This document shows positions 42,212-51,516 of a stretch of 64,000 nucleotides of DNA, one piece after another. The stretch spans positions 1 to 64,000 of the forward strand of contig JBMNVB010000004.1 of NCBI GenBank assembly GCA_050946575.1, in the 5' to 3' direction. The notes under the pieces were generated by a model, which saw nothing but the letters and a program-made list of their open reading frames with translations, was not told where the DNA came from and did no database searches. The stretch comes from JALCRY01 sp050946575. Its GTDB lineage: Bacteria; Bacillota; Clostridia; Peptostreptococcales; Anaerovoracaceae. A program made the position numbers and the translations under genes. Numbering within the stretch: position 1 is the stretch's first letter; each line of letters starts with the position of its first letter.

Positions 42212-43960
42212 TTATTCGGCAAGAGCCTGCGTGCGCTCCAGCTCCGCGTAGGCCCCGTCTTTCGCGATGAGTTCGTCGTGCGTGCCCATTTCCACTATGT
42301 TCCCGTCCTCGATGACCGCGATCCTGTCCGCCCCGCGGACTGTGGAAAGCCTGTGCGCGATGATCACGGCCGTCCGGCCCGCAGTCAGCTTTTCGAACGT
42401 TTCCTGGATCTTCGCCTCGGTCACGCTGTCCAGGGCGGATGTCGCCTCGTCGAGTATGAGGACGGGCGGGTTCTTCAGGAATATCCTTGCTATGGCAATG
42501 CGCTGCTGCTGGCCGCCCGACAGCATCGCGCCGCGTTCACCGACATTCGTATCGAAGCCGTCCGGCATTGATTCTATATCGTCGAGTATCTCCGCGCGTC
42601 CCGCCGCTTCACGTATCTCCTCATCCGTCGCGTCCGCACGGCCGTAGCGGATGTTCTCGTAGATCGTATCCGCGAACAGGAACACTTCCTGCTGGACGAT
42701 CCCGATGTTGTCGTGCAGCGATTTCTGTGTGACGTCGCGCACGTCCTTTCCGTCTATCATGACGGATCCTTCCGTAACGTCATAAAAGCGGGGGATGAGC
42801 TGGCTGAGCGTCGATTTCCCTCCGCCGGACGAACCGACAAGTGCGATCTTTTCGCCCGGGCTGATATGCATGTCGATCCCGTGCAGCACCTCCGGACCGT
42901 TTTCGTATGAAAAGCGGACGTCGTTGATGTCGATCTGTCCCTTTACGTCCTTCAGGTCTTCTGCATCCTCCGCGTCTTTGATATCGGGCTCGATGCGCAT
43001 GAGCGCCACGAATCTGCGCAGGCCGGCCGTTCCGTTCGCGAACAGCTCCGCGAAGTTCGAGAGTTTCCTTATGGGGTTCACGAATGTCGTGACGTACAGG
43101 CTGAACGTGATGAGATCGATAATGTTCAGTCGGTCCCTCATGATCAGCCAGCCGCCGACCGCGATGACCGCCGCGGACAGGATGCACATGAAAAACTCCA
43201 TCGAAGCGTTGAAGCGGCCCATCGCCCTGTAATAGTCGCTCTTGGAATTTTTGAAACGGTCGTTGGACGACTCGAACTTGTCGAGCTCGGTCTCCTCGTT
43301 GCCGAAGGCTTTCGCGACCTTGATGCCGGAAAGCCCTGATTCGATATCCGCATTGATGGATGCCGTCCGCTGCTTAACTTTAAGGGACGCATCGGCCATG
43401 GACGCTCTGCATTTCCATACGACAATGAAGAATACCGGGATGATGAGCGCGATGACGATCGCGAGCCGCCACTGGATCGTGAACATCACGATGAGAGAGC
43501 CGACGATCGTGACGGCCGAGATGAAGATGTCCTCCGGGCCATGGTGGGCGAGTTCGGTGATGTCGAAGAGGTCGGCGGTCAGCCGGCTCATCAGCTGGCC
43601 TGTTCTGTTCCGGTCGAAATACCCGAAGCTGAGTTCCTGGATGTGCTCGAACAGGTCGCTCCTGATGTCCGCCTCGACGCGCACGCCGAATGTGTGGCCC
43701 CAGTATGTGATGATGTAGTACATCAATGCCCTGAGCGCGTAGGCGGCGAATATTATTCCCATGACAGTCCAGAACACCCTGTACATATGCTCCGGCAGCA
43801 GCGTGTACATGCACCATCTTGAGATGTACGGGAACGCGAGATCTATGAGTGAGATCAGGAGCGCGCACGTTATGTCCAGGAAGAACAGCTTTCTGTGCGG
43901 CCTGAAATACGAAAGAAAAATCGCGAAATGCGATTTGTTCTGAAAATCCTTTGTTGTCAT
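42212..43960 (-). CDS. ABC transporter, fused permease and ATPase (exporter type)
   Basis: The 582-residue protein is an MsbA/LmrA-type half transporter. An ABC_membrane part with six helices (about 1-310) is followed by the nucleotide-binding domain with Walker A GSSGGGKST (about residue 376), Q-loop VQQEVFLF, signature LSGGQQQR (about 482), Walker B VLILDEATSALD and the H-loop AHRLST. It should act as homodimer in the membrane; the absence of a neighbouring half transporter favours this. Substrate unknown, possibly lipid, drug or peptide. The minus-strand promoter has TGATATAAT at 43992-44000, and CGGAGGGGC serves as ribosome site. Confidence 0.92.
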   Translation of the reverse strand: MTTKDFQNKSHFAIFLSYFRPHRKLFFLDITCALLISLIDLAFPYISRWCMYTLLPEHMYRVFWTVMGIIFAAYALRALMYYIITYWGHTFGVRVEADIRSDLFEHIQELSFGYFDRNRTGQLMSRLTADLFDITELAHHGPEDIFISAVTIVGSLIVMFTIQWRLAIVIALIIPVFFIVVWKCRASMADASLKVKQRTASINADIESGLSGIKVAKAFGNEETELDKFESSNDRFKNSKSDYYRAMGRFNASMEFFMCILSAAVIAVGGWLIMRDRLNIIDLITFSLYVTTFVNPIRKLSNFAELFANGTAGLRRFVALMRIEPDIKDAEDAEDLKDVKGQIDINDVRFSYENGPEVLHGIDMHISPGEKIALVGSSGGGKSTLSQLIPRFYDVTEGSVMIDGKDVRDVTQKSLHDNIGIVQQEVFLFADTIYENIRYGRADATDEEIREAAGRAEILDDIESMPDGFDTNVGERGAMLSGGQQQRIAIARIFLKNPPVLILDEATSALDSVTEAKIQETFEKLTAGRTAVIIAHRLSTVRGADRIAVIEDGNIVEMGTHDELIAKDGAYAELERTQALAE

Positions 43961-43991
43961 AATACGCCCCTCCGTTTTTGAAGTCCAGATG

Positions 43992-44000
43992 ATTATATCA
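43992..44000 (-). promoter_or_regulatory. Extended -10 promoter of the ABC transporter gene
   Basis: On the minus strand the sequence is TGATATAAT, about 30 nt before the start codon. Confidence 0.5.
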
Positions 44001-44127
44001 CTTAACAGCCGCTATTTACAGCGGAGATTTCTGCATCCGCGAAATAAGCCCCGATGTTGATAACAGCCTTGGGTGAAGGTAAAATATATAAAAAGGCACA
44101 TGTCTGCGGAAGCGGAGGAGAAAATAT

Positions 44128-45504
44128 ATGGATATCAATGCATTGGTCAGTAAACAGAAGGAATATTTCGGATCGGGCATGACGCGCCCGTATGCGTTCA
44201 GAAAGGAAATGCTTTCGAGGCTCGCGCTCGCCCTGGAAAAGTGGGAGGAGCCGCTGCTCGCGGCGCTTGAAGAGGATCTCGGAAAGCACAGGAGCGAAGG
44301 GTATATGTGCGAGGTCGGGCTCGTACAGGATGAGCTCAGATTCTGCCGGAGGAGGCTGAAAGGCTGGATGCGTGACAAATATGTTATGCCGGCTGTGGCG
44401 CAGATGCCTTCAGTATGCAAGGTCGGAGCCGAGCCTTACGGTGAGGTCCTTATAGTTTCGCCGTGGAATTATCCGGTGCTGCTCACGCTCGAGCCGCTCA
44501 TCGGGGCGCTCGCCGCGGGAAACACGGCCGTCATCAAGCCTTCGTCTTATTCGCCGGAGTGCTCTCAGACTATCGCGGACATGATCGGGGAGACGTTCCC
44601 GGAAAAGTACGTCGCTGTCGTGCAGGGCGGGCGCGAAGAGAACGCCGCGCTTTTCTCGCAGGATTTCGATTATATATTTTTCACCGGCAGCGTGGAAGTG
44701 GGGAAGGCCGTGATGAGGGCGGCGTCGGAGAATCTGACCCCTGTCACGCTCGAGCTCGGCGGGAAGAGTCCGGTCATCGTTGACGAGACAGCAGATATAA
44801 AGCTGGCGGCGAAGCGCGTCGCGTTCGGCAAGGTCGTTAATGCGGGGCAGACGTGCGTGGAGCCGGATTATCTCCTTATACATGAAGATGTCCGGGACAG
44901 ATTCATCGAGGAGTTCGGGAAGGTGATGGACAGGTTCTTCCCGGGCGGCGATTATCTCGACATGGCGCATATCGTGAATGAGAAGCATTTCAGCAGGATA
45001 TGCGGTCTGATGGAAGGCCAGGAGATCGCGCTCGGCGGCGGGACCGATCCTGAAACACTGTTCATTGAACCCACGCTGCTTGTAAATGTGGATCCGGAGT
45101 CACCGGTCATGAAGGAAGAGATATTCGGACCGCTGCTGCCGGTCATTACATACAGAGAACTCGGAGAGGCGATAGATTTCGTCCGCGAGAGGCCGAAGCC
45201 GCTCGCGCTGTATCTGTTCACTCAGGACAGGCTGACGCGCGAGACTGTCCTGGACAGATGCCAGTTCGGAGGAGGCTGCGTGAATGACGTGCTGCTTCAT
45301 CTCTGTTCCTCAAGGATGCCGTTCGGCGGCGTCGGAGCGTCGGGCATGGGATCATATCACGGACGGAAGAGCTTCGATACGTTTTCGCATCACCGGAGCA
45401 TCATGCGCAGTTCGACGTGCATTGATGTGCCTTTGAGATACATGCCTTACAGCGAGACAGTCTTCAGAATGCTGAAATTTATTTTTTCGGGGAAAGTCAA
45501 ATAA
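44128..45504 (+). CDS. Aldehyde dehydrogenase (class 3-like, NAD(P)+)
   Basis: The 458-residue protein is an ALDH of the class 3/fatty-aldehyde type: it is shorter than the classical 490-500, and it has SPWNYPVLLTLEPLIGALAAGN, the Glu in VTLELGGKSP (E209), the catalytic Cys in NAGQTCVEPDYLL (C243), and the MPFGGVGASGMGSYHG end. It oxidises medium-chain or aromatic aldehydes to acids. A C-terminal hydrophobic stretch (FRMLKFIFSG) may associate it with membrane. GGAAGCGGAGGAG supports the start. It is divergent from the ABC transporter gene and separated from the lysozyme by its own promoter. Confidence 0.92.
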   Translation: MDINALVSKQKEYFGSGMTRPYAFRKEMLSRLALALEKWEEPLLAALEEDLGKHRSEGYMCEVGLVQDELRFCRRRLKGWMRDKYVMPAVAQMPSVCKVGAEPYGEVLIVSPWNYPVLLTLEPLIGALAAGNTAVIKPSSYSPECSQTIADMIGETFPEKYVAVVQGGREENAALFSQDFDYIFFTGSVEVGKAVMRAASENLTPVTLELGGKSPVIVDETADIKLAAKRVAFGKVVNAGQTCVEPDYLLIHEDVRDRFIEEFGKVMDRFFPGGDYLDMAHIVNEKHFSRICGLMEGQEIALGGGTDPETLFIEPTLLVNVDPESPVMKEEIFGPLLPVITYRELGEAIDFVRERPKPLALYLFTQDRLTRETVLDRCQFGGGCVNDVLLHLCSSRMPFGGVGASGMGSYHGRKSFDTFSHHRSIMRSSTCIDVPLRYMPYSETVFRMLKFIFSGKVK

Positions 45505-45571
45505 TGTGAAGAAACGGTAAAATTTTCATGCCTATACAGGCCTCTTTCAGGTAATTCCGCCGCGCGGGATA

Positions 45572-45619
45572 TATAATGTGTGCATGTTTTGCGAGAGGGC
45601 GGCAGGCCCGTTCTGCCGC
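45572..45619 (+). promoter_or_regulatory. -10 box and 5'-leader hairpin of the lysozyme gene
   Basis: TATAAT at 45572-45577 is followed by GCGGCAG / CTGCCGC (45599-45605 and 45613-45619) with a 7-nt loop in the leader. There is no T-run after it, so it is not a terminator; it might affect translation or RNA stability. Confidence 0.4.
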
Positions 45620-45658
45620 ACACTGCGGCGCGGGCACATATGTAGAAAGGGGAGACAT

Positions 45659-47179
45659 ATGGGCAGTACCAGAAAAGCAATTGCGGTACTGGCGTCGCTG
45701 GCTATTGTTATGACGTTTTCGTTTACAGGAACAGCTGCGGCGGCGTCACAACCGTATACCGCAGGGTCATCTATTACCCGGAGCGGCAAATCCGTACAGT
45801 CAACTACAAGTTCGACGGCTGAGCCGAGCATCCCGTCAAAGTACAATACAGGATATATACATGAGAACGGGATCGATGTTTCATACTATCAGGGCAATCT
45901 GACACAGAGTGACTGGGCAAAGATCAAGGCGGCCGGATATGATTTCGTGATCGTGAGAGTGGGGTACAGAGGCTATGGAAGCAAAGGAACTCTCGCATAC
46001 GATAAGTATTTCAGCCAGAACATCAAGCGCGCGTATGCCGCGGGACTCAATGTCGGCGTATACTTTTTCTCACAGGCGCTGACGACTACAGAAGCGAAGG
46101 CCGAGGCTGATTATATGTACAACCTTCTGAAGAACAATAACTGCCTTTCGCGGGTCACTCTTCCGATGTTCATGGACTATGAGTATACATCGGGCAGATT
46201 CTCCAGCGGCACACTTTCAAAATCCACGGCAACGAAAAACGCGGTCGCGTTCATGAAAGAGATAAAGGCGAAAGGCGGGACGCCGGGGTTCTACGCGAAT
46301 AAGTCATTCCTGACAAGTCAGGTCAGTGCAGGTACTGTTGACAACTACGGAGACATATGGCTTGCGCACTATACTACCAATGCGGCAGCCAGCAGTTACA
46401 GCGGCAATTACAGTTACTGGCAGTGGACGAGTTCGGGATCGATCAGCGGACTCAGCTCGTACAGCGGCAGTCTCGATATGGATGTGAGATATCTGTGCGG
46501 ACTGAAATATTCGACCGCGACAACGAACTCGATAACGGTGAAATGGACGAAGGTCCCGGGAGTTAAAAATTACTCTGTCTATATCTATGACAAATACAAC
46601 TACGGGACACCGCTGAAATACACTACGACAACTTCGACGTCCTGCGTCATGACGGGACTTTCCGGAGGAAGGGAGTATTATTTCAAGATAAGGGCGAATT
46701 ACTCAAATCCTAATAATACGAAGAAGAACCTGTCTGCGGGATATGTGCAGGGACACACGGTACTGAGATACACGAAAAAGGCCGTGGTGACTCCTTCGAA
46801 GATATATCTGAGGAAAGGAGCGTCGCAGTCCACATCGACCGGGAAACTGGTTACGGAAGGGACGACTCTGAACGTAACGGCTCTCGCGTATGACAGATCC
46901 GGCAATCCGTGGTATCACGTATCATACACGACCGGCGGAACCACATATACAGGATACATAAGAGCAAATTATGTAAATATTTACAGTTACGGAAAAACAA
47001 AAGCCAGTGTGACTGTAAGGAGCGGAGCGGGAACGTCATACGATTCGGTAGTGACGATCGCAAAGGGCAAAACGCTCAGGATCCTTAAGACAGTAAACGG
47101 CTGGTACAGTGTGAAGGTCACGACCGGCGGGAAAACTTATTCAGGATACGTTCCAACGACAAGTCTGACGACACTGTAA
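45659..47179 (+). CDS. Secreted GH25 lysozyme with Fn3 and SH3-type domains
   Basis: The 506-residue precursor has a signal peptide (about 1-30, AVLASLAIVMTFSFTGTAAAA). A GH25 (Chalaropsis-type) muramidase domain follows (about 65-270) with the start GIDVSYYQGNL (D73) and the MDYEYTSG motif (D173, E175). A fibronectin III-like domain (about 275-365; ITVKWTKVPGVKNYSVYIY) and two SH3_3-type repeats (about 375-440 and 445-505; SVTVRSGAGTSYDSV) likely hold it on the wall. It cleaves peptidoglycan glycans during growth or against competitors. The preferred start is 45659 because AAAGGGGAGACAT precedes it. The final terminator is shared with the convergent gene. Confidence 0.9.
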   Translation: MGSTRKAIAVLASLAIVMTFSFTGTAAAASQPYTAGSSITRSGKSVQSTTSSTAEPSIPSKYNTGYIHENGIDVSYYQGNLTQSDWAKIKAAGYDFVIVRVGYRGYGSKGTLAYDKYFSQNIKRAYAAGLNVGVYFFSQALTTTEAKAEADYMYNLLKNNNCLSRVTLPMFMDYEYTSGRFSSGTLSKSTATKNAVAFMKEIKAKGGTPGFYANKSFLTSQVSAGTVDNYGDIWLAHYTTNAAASSYSGNYSYWQWTSSGSISGLSSYSGSLDMDVRYLCGLKYSTATTNSITVKWTKVPGVKNYSVYIYDKYNYGTPLKYTTTTSTSCVMTGLSGGREYYFKIRANYSNPNNTKKNLSAGYVQGHTVLRYTKKAVVTPSKIYLRKGASQSTSTGKLVTEGTTLNVTALAYDRSGNPWYHVSYTTGGTTYTGYIRANYVNIYSYGKTKASVTVRSGAGTSYDSVVTIAKGKTLRILKTVNGWYSVKVTTGGKTYSGYVPTTSLTTL

Positions 47180-47186
47180 AAAAATC

Positions 47187-47215
47187 AGCAGCGGCTTAAG
47201 TGCCGCTGCTTTTTT
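47187..47215. terminator. Bidirectional terminator between lysozyme and MBL genes
   Basis: AGCAGCGGC and GCCGCTGCT pair around TTAAGT. T-runs stand on the 3' side of both strands. Confidence 0.85.
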
Positions 47216-47220
47216 CTTAT

Positions 47221-48123
47221 CTATTTCTTCGCGTGCCAGACGACCAGGCCGCCTTCCGTCTCCTGCACCGCGCGCCCGTTTTTCTCGAGATAAGTAAGGT
47301 ATGCGCGGACTGTGCTTCCTATGAGGACATACTGGGGTATGCTGAAATCCATTTTTATCTCCTCGAACACGGCGCGGATCAGTTCGTCTCCGCACAGCGG
47401 CTCGCTGATGATCCGTTCTATCATATCCGCGCATTCCTGCGCTGCCTCGATGTTAAGATCTGCGAGGCCGGTAATGTCTTCAGTCGGTTTCGTGTGCGAC
47501 GGGATGAATATCTCTGCCTTCATTTCCCGCACTCTCCTGAGCGTCCTGAGATAATCTTCCACGTTGTAAACGACCCACATCTTATGTTTCTCGAGCATTG
47601 CTTCGTCAGCGACGCAGTCCGCGAGATAAATGCATCCGTCGCCGGTCCGGAATCCGGTCATTTCAGGCGAATGGCCCGGGAGATCTATGATCTCGAGCCC
47701 GCCGGGCAGCGCTTCGGGATGTTTCGATATATCTCCGCATTCGCAGGCCTGCGCCATGAGGAATTTGTGGCGCAGTTCTTTCGGAGGATCCCCTCCGTAG
47801 AGCAGCATCGATTCCGTCACGGGCCTTTCGGCAATGCACGCTTCCAGGCCTTTGGACCATGCGGGGATGCCGCGTCTGTTCTGGAGCATCCTGCATCCTC
47901 CGGCGTGGTCTGCGTGATGATGAGTCAGGAAGATGCCCTGGATCTCGATGCCGGCTCCTTCAAGCGATCTTAATATCTTCTTGCCGGCGTCCTTATCGTT
48001 CCCGGTATCGATCAGCCAGCCTTTTTTCTTTCCTTCTTCCGTCTCGCCGCTGATATAAAGACCGACGGTCGACGGACTGATGATGTATTTTCCCTGTTCT
48101 GTTCCGTTCATGATCTCATACAT
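47221..48123 (-). CDS. MBL-fold metallo-hydrolase
   Basis: The 300-residue protein has the metallo-beta-lactamase motif THHHADHAGG (HxHxDH, about residues 68-73), plus LPGHSPEMTGF and the DCVADEA loop, and further His/Asp ligands fit the type. A C-terminal helical part (SHTKPTEDITGLADLNIEAAQECADMIERI) resembles glyoxalase II-like or lactonase hydrolases. It uses two metal ions to hydrolyse a thioester, lactone or similar bond. The frame reaches 48213, but GGAGGTGTCGATT precedes the ATG at 48123. It is convergent with the lysozyme gene and divergent from threonine dehydratase. Substrate unknown. Confidence 0.87.
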   Translation of the reverse strand: MYEIMNGTEQGKYIISPSTVGLYISGETEEGKKKGWLIDTGNDKDAGKKILRSLEGAGIEIQGIFLTHHHADHAGGCRMLQNRRGIPAWSKGLEACIAERPVTESMLLYGGDPPKELRHKFLMAQACECGDISKHPEALPGGLEIIDLPGHSPEMTGFRTGDGCIYLADCVADEAMLEKHKMWVVYNVEDYLRTLRRVREMKAEIFIPSHTKPTEDITGLADLNIEAAQECADMIERIISEPLCGDELIRAVFEEIKMDFSIPQYVLIGSTVRAYLTYLEKNGRAVQETEGGLVVWHAKK

Positions 48124-48199
48124 AATCGACACCTCCTTAACTGATTTTACATTATGACAGAATATTTTGCCATCTCCGGGTGAAAAAACAATAAAAATA

Positions 48200-48228
48200 T
48201 GGAAACGGGGCATCGGCGGGGATATAAT
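48200..48228 (+). promoter_or_regulatory. Candidate promoter of threonine dehydratase
   Basis: TGGAAA (4/6) and TATAAT with 17 bp between them; the -10 lies 47 nt before the ATG. Confidence 0.45.
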
Positions 48229-48275
48229 GTGTATACAACATGTAATTGCGTATAAAGTCCGGGAGGTATACAGCG

Positions 48276-49493
48276 ATGTCTGAGATTCTTACAATGGATA
48301 TGATAAATGAGGCGAGAGAGCGTCTTCGCGGCGTTGCGCAGGTCACGGGGCTTTCGCGGTCGCATCAGGTGAGCGAAAAGTCTAACGCGAACGTGTATCT
48401 CAAGATGGAGAACCTGCAGCGCACGGGATCGTTCAAGCTCCGCGGAGCGTATAACAAGGTGGCGAGCCTTGCAGATGACGAAAAGAAGCGGGGCGTCATC
48501 GCGGCGTCCGCCGGGAACCATGCGCAGGGAGTCGCACTCGCGGCCAAGACTTACGGGACGAACGCGGTCATATGCATGCCTGAGCACGCTCCGATGACGA
48601 AAGTCAAGAACACGAAGTCATACGGCGCGGAGGTCGTTCTGAAAGGAGCGTTCTTCGACGATGCCGCGGCGGAGGCGAGGCACCTGGCTAAGGAGAGAGG
48701 GCTCACATTCGTGCATCCGTATGACGATCCTCTGGTCATGGCGGGGCAGGGCACGATCGCTTGTGAGATACTGGAGCAGCTCCCGGAAACCGACGTCATC
48801 GTCGTCCCTGTAGGAGGCGGCGGCCTGATAGCCGGGATAGCGTTCGCCGCGAAACATATAAAGCCTGAAGTGAAAATCATTGGAGTCCAGACGGAGAACA
48901 TTCCTTCGATGAAAGAATCCGTGAAAGCCGGCAGACGCCTGACCGTAGACGGGCCCGCGAGCCTTGCGGACGGCATTATGGTAAAGACGCCGGGGGAAAA
49001 CACATTCGAGATAGTGAGGGAATATGTCGACGATATAATCACGGTGGATGAATCTGAGATCGCGCAGGCGATACTCCTGCTCATAGAAGAGGTCAAGACA
49101 GTGCCGGAAGGCGCCGGAGCGTGCCCGACGGCGGCGCTGATAAACGGAAAAGTAGCGGGAGGGTCTGCGAGGAACATCGTATCGCTCATTTCAGGAGGGA
49201 ATATAGATATCAATACCATGACGAGAGTCATTGACAACGGTCTCGTGAAGGATCAGAGAAAAGTATTCTTCGATACGGTGCTGCCCGACAGACCGGGCTC
49301 GCTCGTGGAGATGCTCAGTATCGTTTCCGCCACCGGAGCGAATATCCTCAACGTGAACCACGAACGTTCGCGCCGCTATATCGAGGTCGGTTATATCATC
49401 GTGTCGCTCGAGCTCGAGACGAGAGACGCGAAGCATGTGGACATGCTGAGGCAGAAACTGCGCGAGAACAACTACGAAGTGCATATGAGATAG
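48276..49493 (+). CDS. ilvA: Threonine ammonia-lyase with C-terminal ACT domain
   Basis: The 405-residue enzyme is a PLP-dependent threonine dehydratase: PLP lysine in TGSFKLRGAYNK (K54), SAGNHAQGVALAA, the glycine loop VPVGGGGLIAGIA and EGAGACPTAAL. Residues from about 330 form an ACT-like domain (VLPDRPGSLVEMLSIVSATGANILNVNH), as in the shorter biosynthetic or TdcB/IlvA2 forms. It makes 2-oxobutanoate and ammonia from threonine, for isoleucine or energy. The ilvA symbol follows usual naming; a catabolic tdcB role is possible. The start follows GGGAGGTATACAGCG and has its own promoter. Terminator at 49514. Confidence 0.9.
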   Translation: MSEILTMDMINEARERLRGVAQVTGLSRSHQVSEKSNANVYLKMENLQRTGSFKLRGAYNKVASLADDEKKRGVIAASAGNHAQGVALAAKTYGTNAVICMPEHAPMTKVKNTKSYGAEVVLKGAFFDDAAAEARHLAKERGLTFVHPYDDPLVMAGQGTIACEILEQLPETDVIVVPVGGGGLIAGIAFAAKHIKPEVKIIGVQTENIPSMKESVKAGRRLTVDGPASLADGIMVKTPGENTFEIVREYVDDIITVDESEIAQAILLLIEEVKTVPEGAGACPTAALINGKVAGGSARNIVSLISGGNIDINTMTRVIDNGLVKDQRKVFFDTVLPDRPGSLVEMLSIVSATGANILNVNHERSRRYIEVGYIIVSLELETRDAKHVDMLRQKLRENNYEVHMR

Positions 49494-49513
49494 ATTTCCG
49501 GGAGAAATAAAAG

Positions 49514-49545
49514 ACCGGGCGCGGCTTTGCGCCGTGTCCGGTTTT
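49514..49545 (+). terminator. Terminator of threonine dehydratase gene
   Basis: ACCGGGCGCGGC and GCCGTGTCCGGT pair with two G-T pairs around TTTGC. T-rich sequence follows. Confidence 0.75.
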
Positions 49546-49558
49546 GTGATTTTTCCTT

Positions 49559-50374
49559 TTAAAGTTTTTCGAGCATTCCGCTGAGCCAGTTCCCTTCGAA
49601 CGCTTCTATCGCTCCGTTGTCGCACAGCGTCGCGAGATCCGGGACTATCGGCAGTTTCGCAAGCACCGGAACGTTATATTTTTCCGCCACTTCATCTACA
49701 TGCGATTCTCCGAATACCGGGATATGCTTTCCGCAGTCCGGACACTGCACATAGCTCATGTTCTCGATGAGCCCGAGGCACGGAACGTTCATTTTTTCCG
49801 CCATCTGCAGCGCTTTTCCGACGATCATGCTGACGAGCTCCTGAGGCGATGTCACGACGATGATGCCGTCCACCGGTATAGACTGGAACACAGTGAGCGG
49901 GACGTCGCCGGTGCCCGGAGGCATGTCTATGAACATATAGTCGATGTCGCCCCACAGGACGTCAGTCCAGAACTGACTCACGAGTCCCGATATGACCGGA
50001 CCCCTTACGATCACCGGGGCTTCCGGATCCTCGAGCACGAGGTTCGTGCTCATCATCTTTATGCCGGTCCTCGTCTCGGTCGGTATGATACCTTCTTCAT
50101 TCGCCATGGCGTGGCCGCCGATGCCGAACATCTTGGGTATGGACGGGCCTGTCACGTCAGCGTCCAGGACCGCGATGTTCTTTCCCTCGCGTCTGCCTGT
50201 CACGGCTGCGAGTCCAGTAACGAGAGATTTCCCGACCCCGCCTTTTCCGCTGACTACGGCGATCACCTTATTTACATGTGTGCCTTCATGCGGCTTCTGC
50301 AGAAAGCTCGCGGGATCTCTCTGCGCGCAGTTTTCAGAGCATGAAGCACAGTCGTGATTACATCCTTCACTCAT
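49559..50374 (-). CDS. Mrp/NBP35-family ATPase (Fe-S cluster carrier)
   Basis: The 271-residue protein has the deviant Walker A SGKGGVGKS (residues 42-50), GPSIPKMFGI, DMPPGTGDVPLTVFQS, and a CPDC motif (YVQCPDCGKH) near residue 213 for cluster binding. The N-terminus (CNHDCASCSENC) adds more cysteines. Mrp proteins carry or transfer [4Fe-4S] clusters to apo-enzymes; the many Fe-S proteins of an anaerobe make this sensible. The start follows GGAGTGTAATGAT. It is followed on the same strand by nothing close, and the small membrane protein gene lies upstream by 18 nt, so those two may be one operon. Confidence 0.92.
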   Translation of the reverse strand: MSEGCNHDCASCSENCAQRDPASFLQKPHEGTHVNKVIAVVSGKGGVGKSLVTGLAAVTGRREGKNIAVLDADVTGPSIPKMFGIGGHAMANEEGIIPTETRTGIKMMSTNLVLEDPEAPVIVRGPVISGLVSQFWTDVLWGDIDYMFIDMPPGTGDVPLTVFQSIPVDGIIVVTSPQELVSMIVGKALQMAEKMNVPCLGLIENMSYVQCPDCGKHIPVFGESHVDEVAEKYNVPVLAKLPIVPDLATLCDNGAIEAFEGNWLSGMLEKL

Positions 50375-50392
50375 ATCATTACACTCCTTTTA

Positions 50393-50659
50393 TCAGTTAA
50401 GACTGAACGAATAAGTCATCAATGCGAACATTACTACGACGGCGCACTGGTATCCTATTACTTTCACATATCCGTATGTCGACCTGCCTGCCTTCTTATC
50501 GCTGAAATAAGAGACGATCGTATAGATCATATATGTCAGCGCTGCGGCTCCTATGACCAGCGGCACTATATGCGTCTGCATCACATATCCGATCGCGAAC
50601 GCTGCGACCACCGCTATCATATACGCGGCCACTACGGCAACTATTTTTCTGCTGTACAT
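50393..50659 (-). CDS. Small membrane protein of unknown function
   Basis: The 88-residue protein has three hydrophobic segments (about 6-24, 30-48, 66-83) and a short loop (DKKAGRSTYGY) between the second and third. I do not recognise a family. GAGGTCAG lies just before the ATG, and the gene precedes Mrp by 18 nt on the same strand, so they are likely co-transcribed. Coding status is supported by the ribosome site and the membrane pattern. Confidence 0.65.
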   Translation of the reverse strand: MYSRKIVAVVAAYMIAVVAAFAIGYVMQTHIVPLVIGAAALTYMIYTIVSYFSDKKAGRSTYGYVKVIGYQCAVVVMFALMTYSFSLN

Positions 50660-50797
50660 TAACTGACCTCTTTTCTGTTATTTGTGCCTTTGGCGCACTT
50701 TCGTATTATATCATAAAACCGTTGAAGTATCGATACCGCGATGATAAAATGTAAAAAGCGGCTCTGCCGCGAATAGAATCAATGCGGAGGACAACTC

Positions 50798-51133
50798 GTG
50801 TTTGGAGATAGTAAAAAATCCGGGAAAGTAAAATGGGAGGATCTCGGTCTGACTCCTTCCGAAGGTGAAGAGGAGTACGGAGCGGAAAACCGGCCGAAGA
50901 AAGAAGAACCCGAACAGATAGAAGAAACGCCCGATGTGGATGAATTAGGTTTCGAGGCGTATGACATCGATGAAGAGGAATATAACGATGACGAAGAAGA
51001 ATACGCCGATTTCGGGTATTCCGAGGTCATGAAAAGGAAAGCGAAGGAAAATAAGAAGGAATATCACCGCGGGATATTCATGTATATTTCCGCAGCAGTA
51101 GTCGCATGTATCATCCTTGCATATATCTGTTAG
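50798..51133 (+). CDS. Acidic protein with C-terminal membrane anchor
   Basis: The 111-residue protein starts with GTG behind GCGGAGGACAACTC. Residues 20-75 are very acidic (EEEYG, DEEEYNDDEEEYAD), then a basic stretch (KRKAKENKKEYHRG) and a hydrophobic C-terminal helix (IFMYISAAVVACIILAYIC). It would be a cytosolic acidic domain on a single-pass anchor. No known domain is seen. It lies directly ahead of the second small membrane protein, so both may be expressed together. Function unknown. Confidence 0.65.
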   Translation: MFGDSKKSGKVKWEDLGLTPSEGEEEYGAENRPKKEEPEQIEETPDVDELGFEAYDIDEEEYNDDEEEYADFGYSEVMKRKAKENKKEYHRGIFMYISAAVVACIILAYIC

Positions 51134-51150
51134 AATATAAGATCCGATTC

Positions 51151-51516
51151 ATGAAGAACCTTTTGATCGCCGTCCTGCTGACGGCGATGTTCGTATTGAA
51201 CAAAAACGTGTTCTCCGTGCAGACGGAAGGATACCTGAATCTTTTCGTGACGGGATACCTTGACGATATCGCCGCGCCGTGCCTGATATTCGCGTCATGT
51301 GACATCCTTCTCGGGACGATGAGAATGAAGATGCTCGGGTTTCCTCTGATAACTCTGTCCGCTCTGTGCGTCGGAGCGTTCTGGGAATGCTTTTCGCCTG
51401 TGGTGAGACCGTACGCCGTGTTCGATCCTCTTGACTTTCTCGCGTATTTCGCGGGAGGCGTAATCTACTGGCTCATCTGCGGAAGAGACGATCCGTATCC
51501 GGCGGAGCTTATCTAA
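51151..51516 (+). CDS. Small polytopic membrane protein of unknown function
   Basis: The 121-residue protein, from ATG at 51151, has about four hydrophobic segments. The final third (FWECFSPVVRPYAVFDPLDFLAYFAGGVIYWLI) carries the pattern W-E-x-x-x-P and D-P-x-D-x-x-A-Y-x-x-G found in some VanZ-like or DUF2238-like families, but the match is weak. The frame is open from 51106, but that part is inside the preceding gene. There is no strong ribosome site, so it may be translated by coupling to the 50798 gene, whose stop lies 17 nt upstream. Function unknown. Confidence 0.6.
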   Translation: MKNLLIAVLLTAMFVLNKNVFSVQTEGYLNLFVTGYLDDIAAPCLIFASCDILLGTMRMKMLGFPLITLSALCVGAFWECFSPVVRPYAVFDPLDFLAYFAGGVIYWLICGRDDPYPAELI

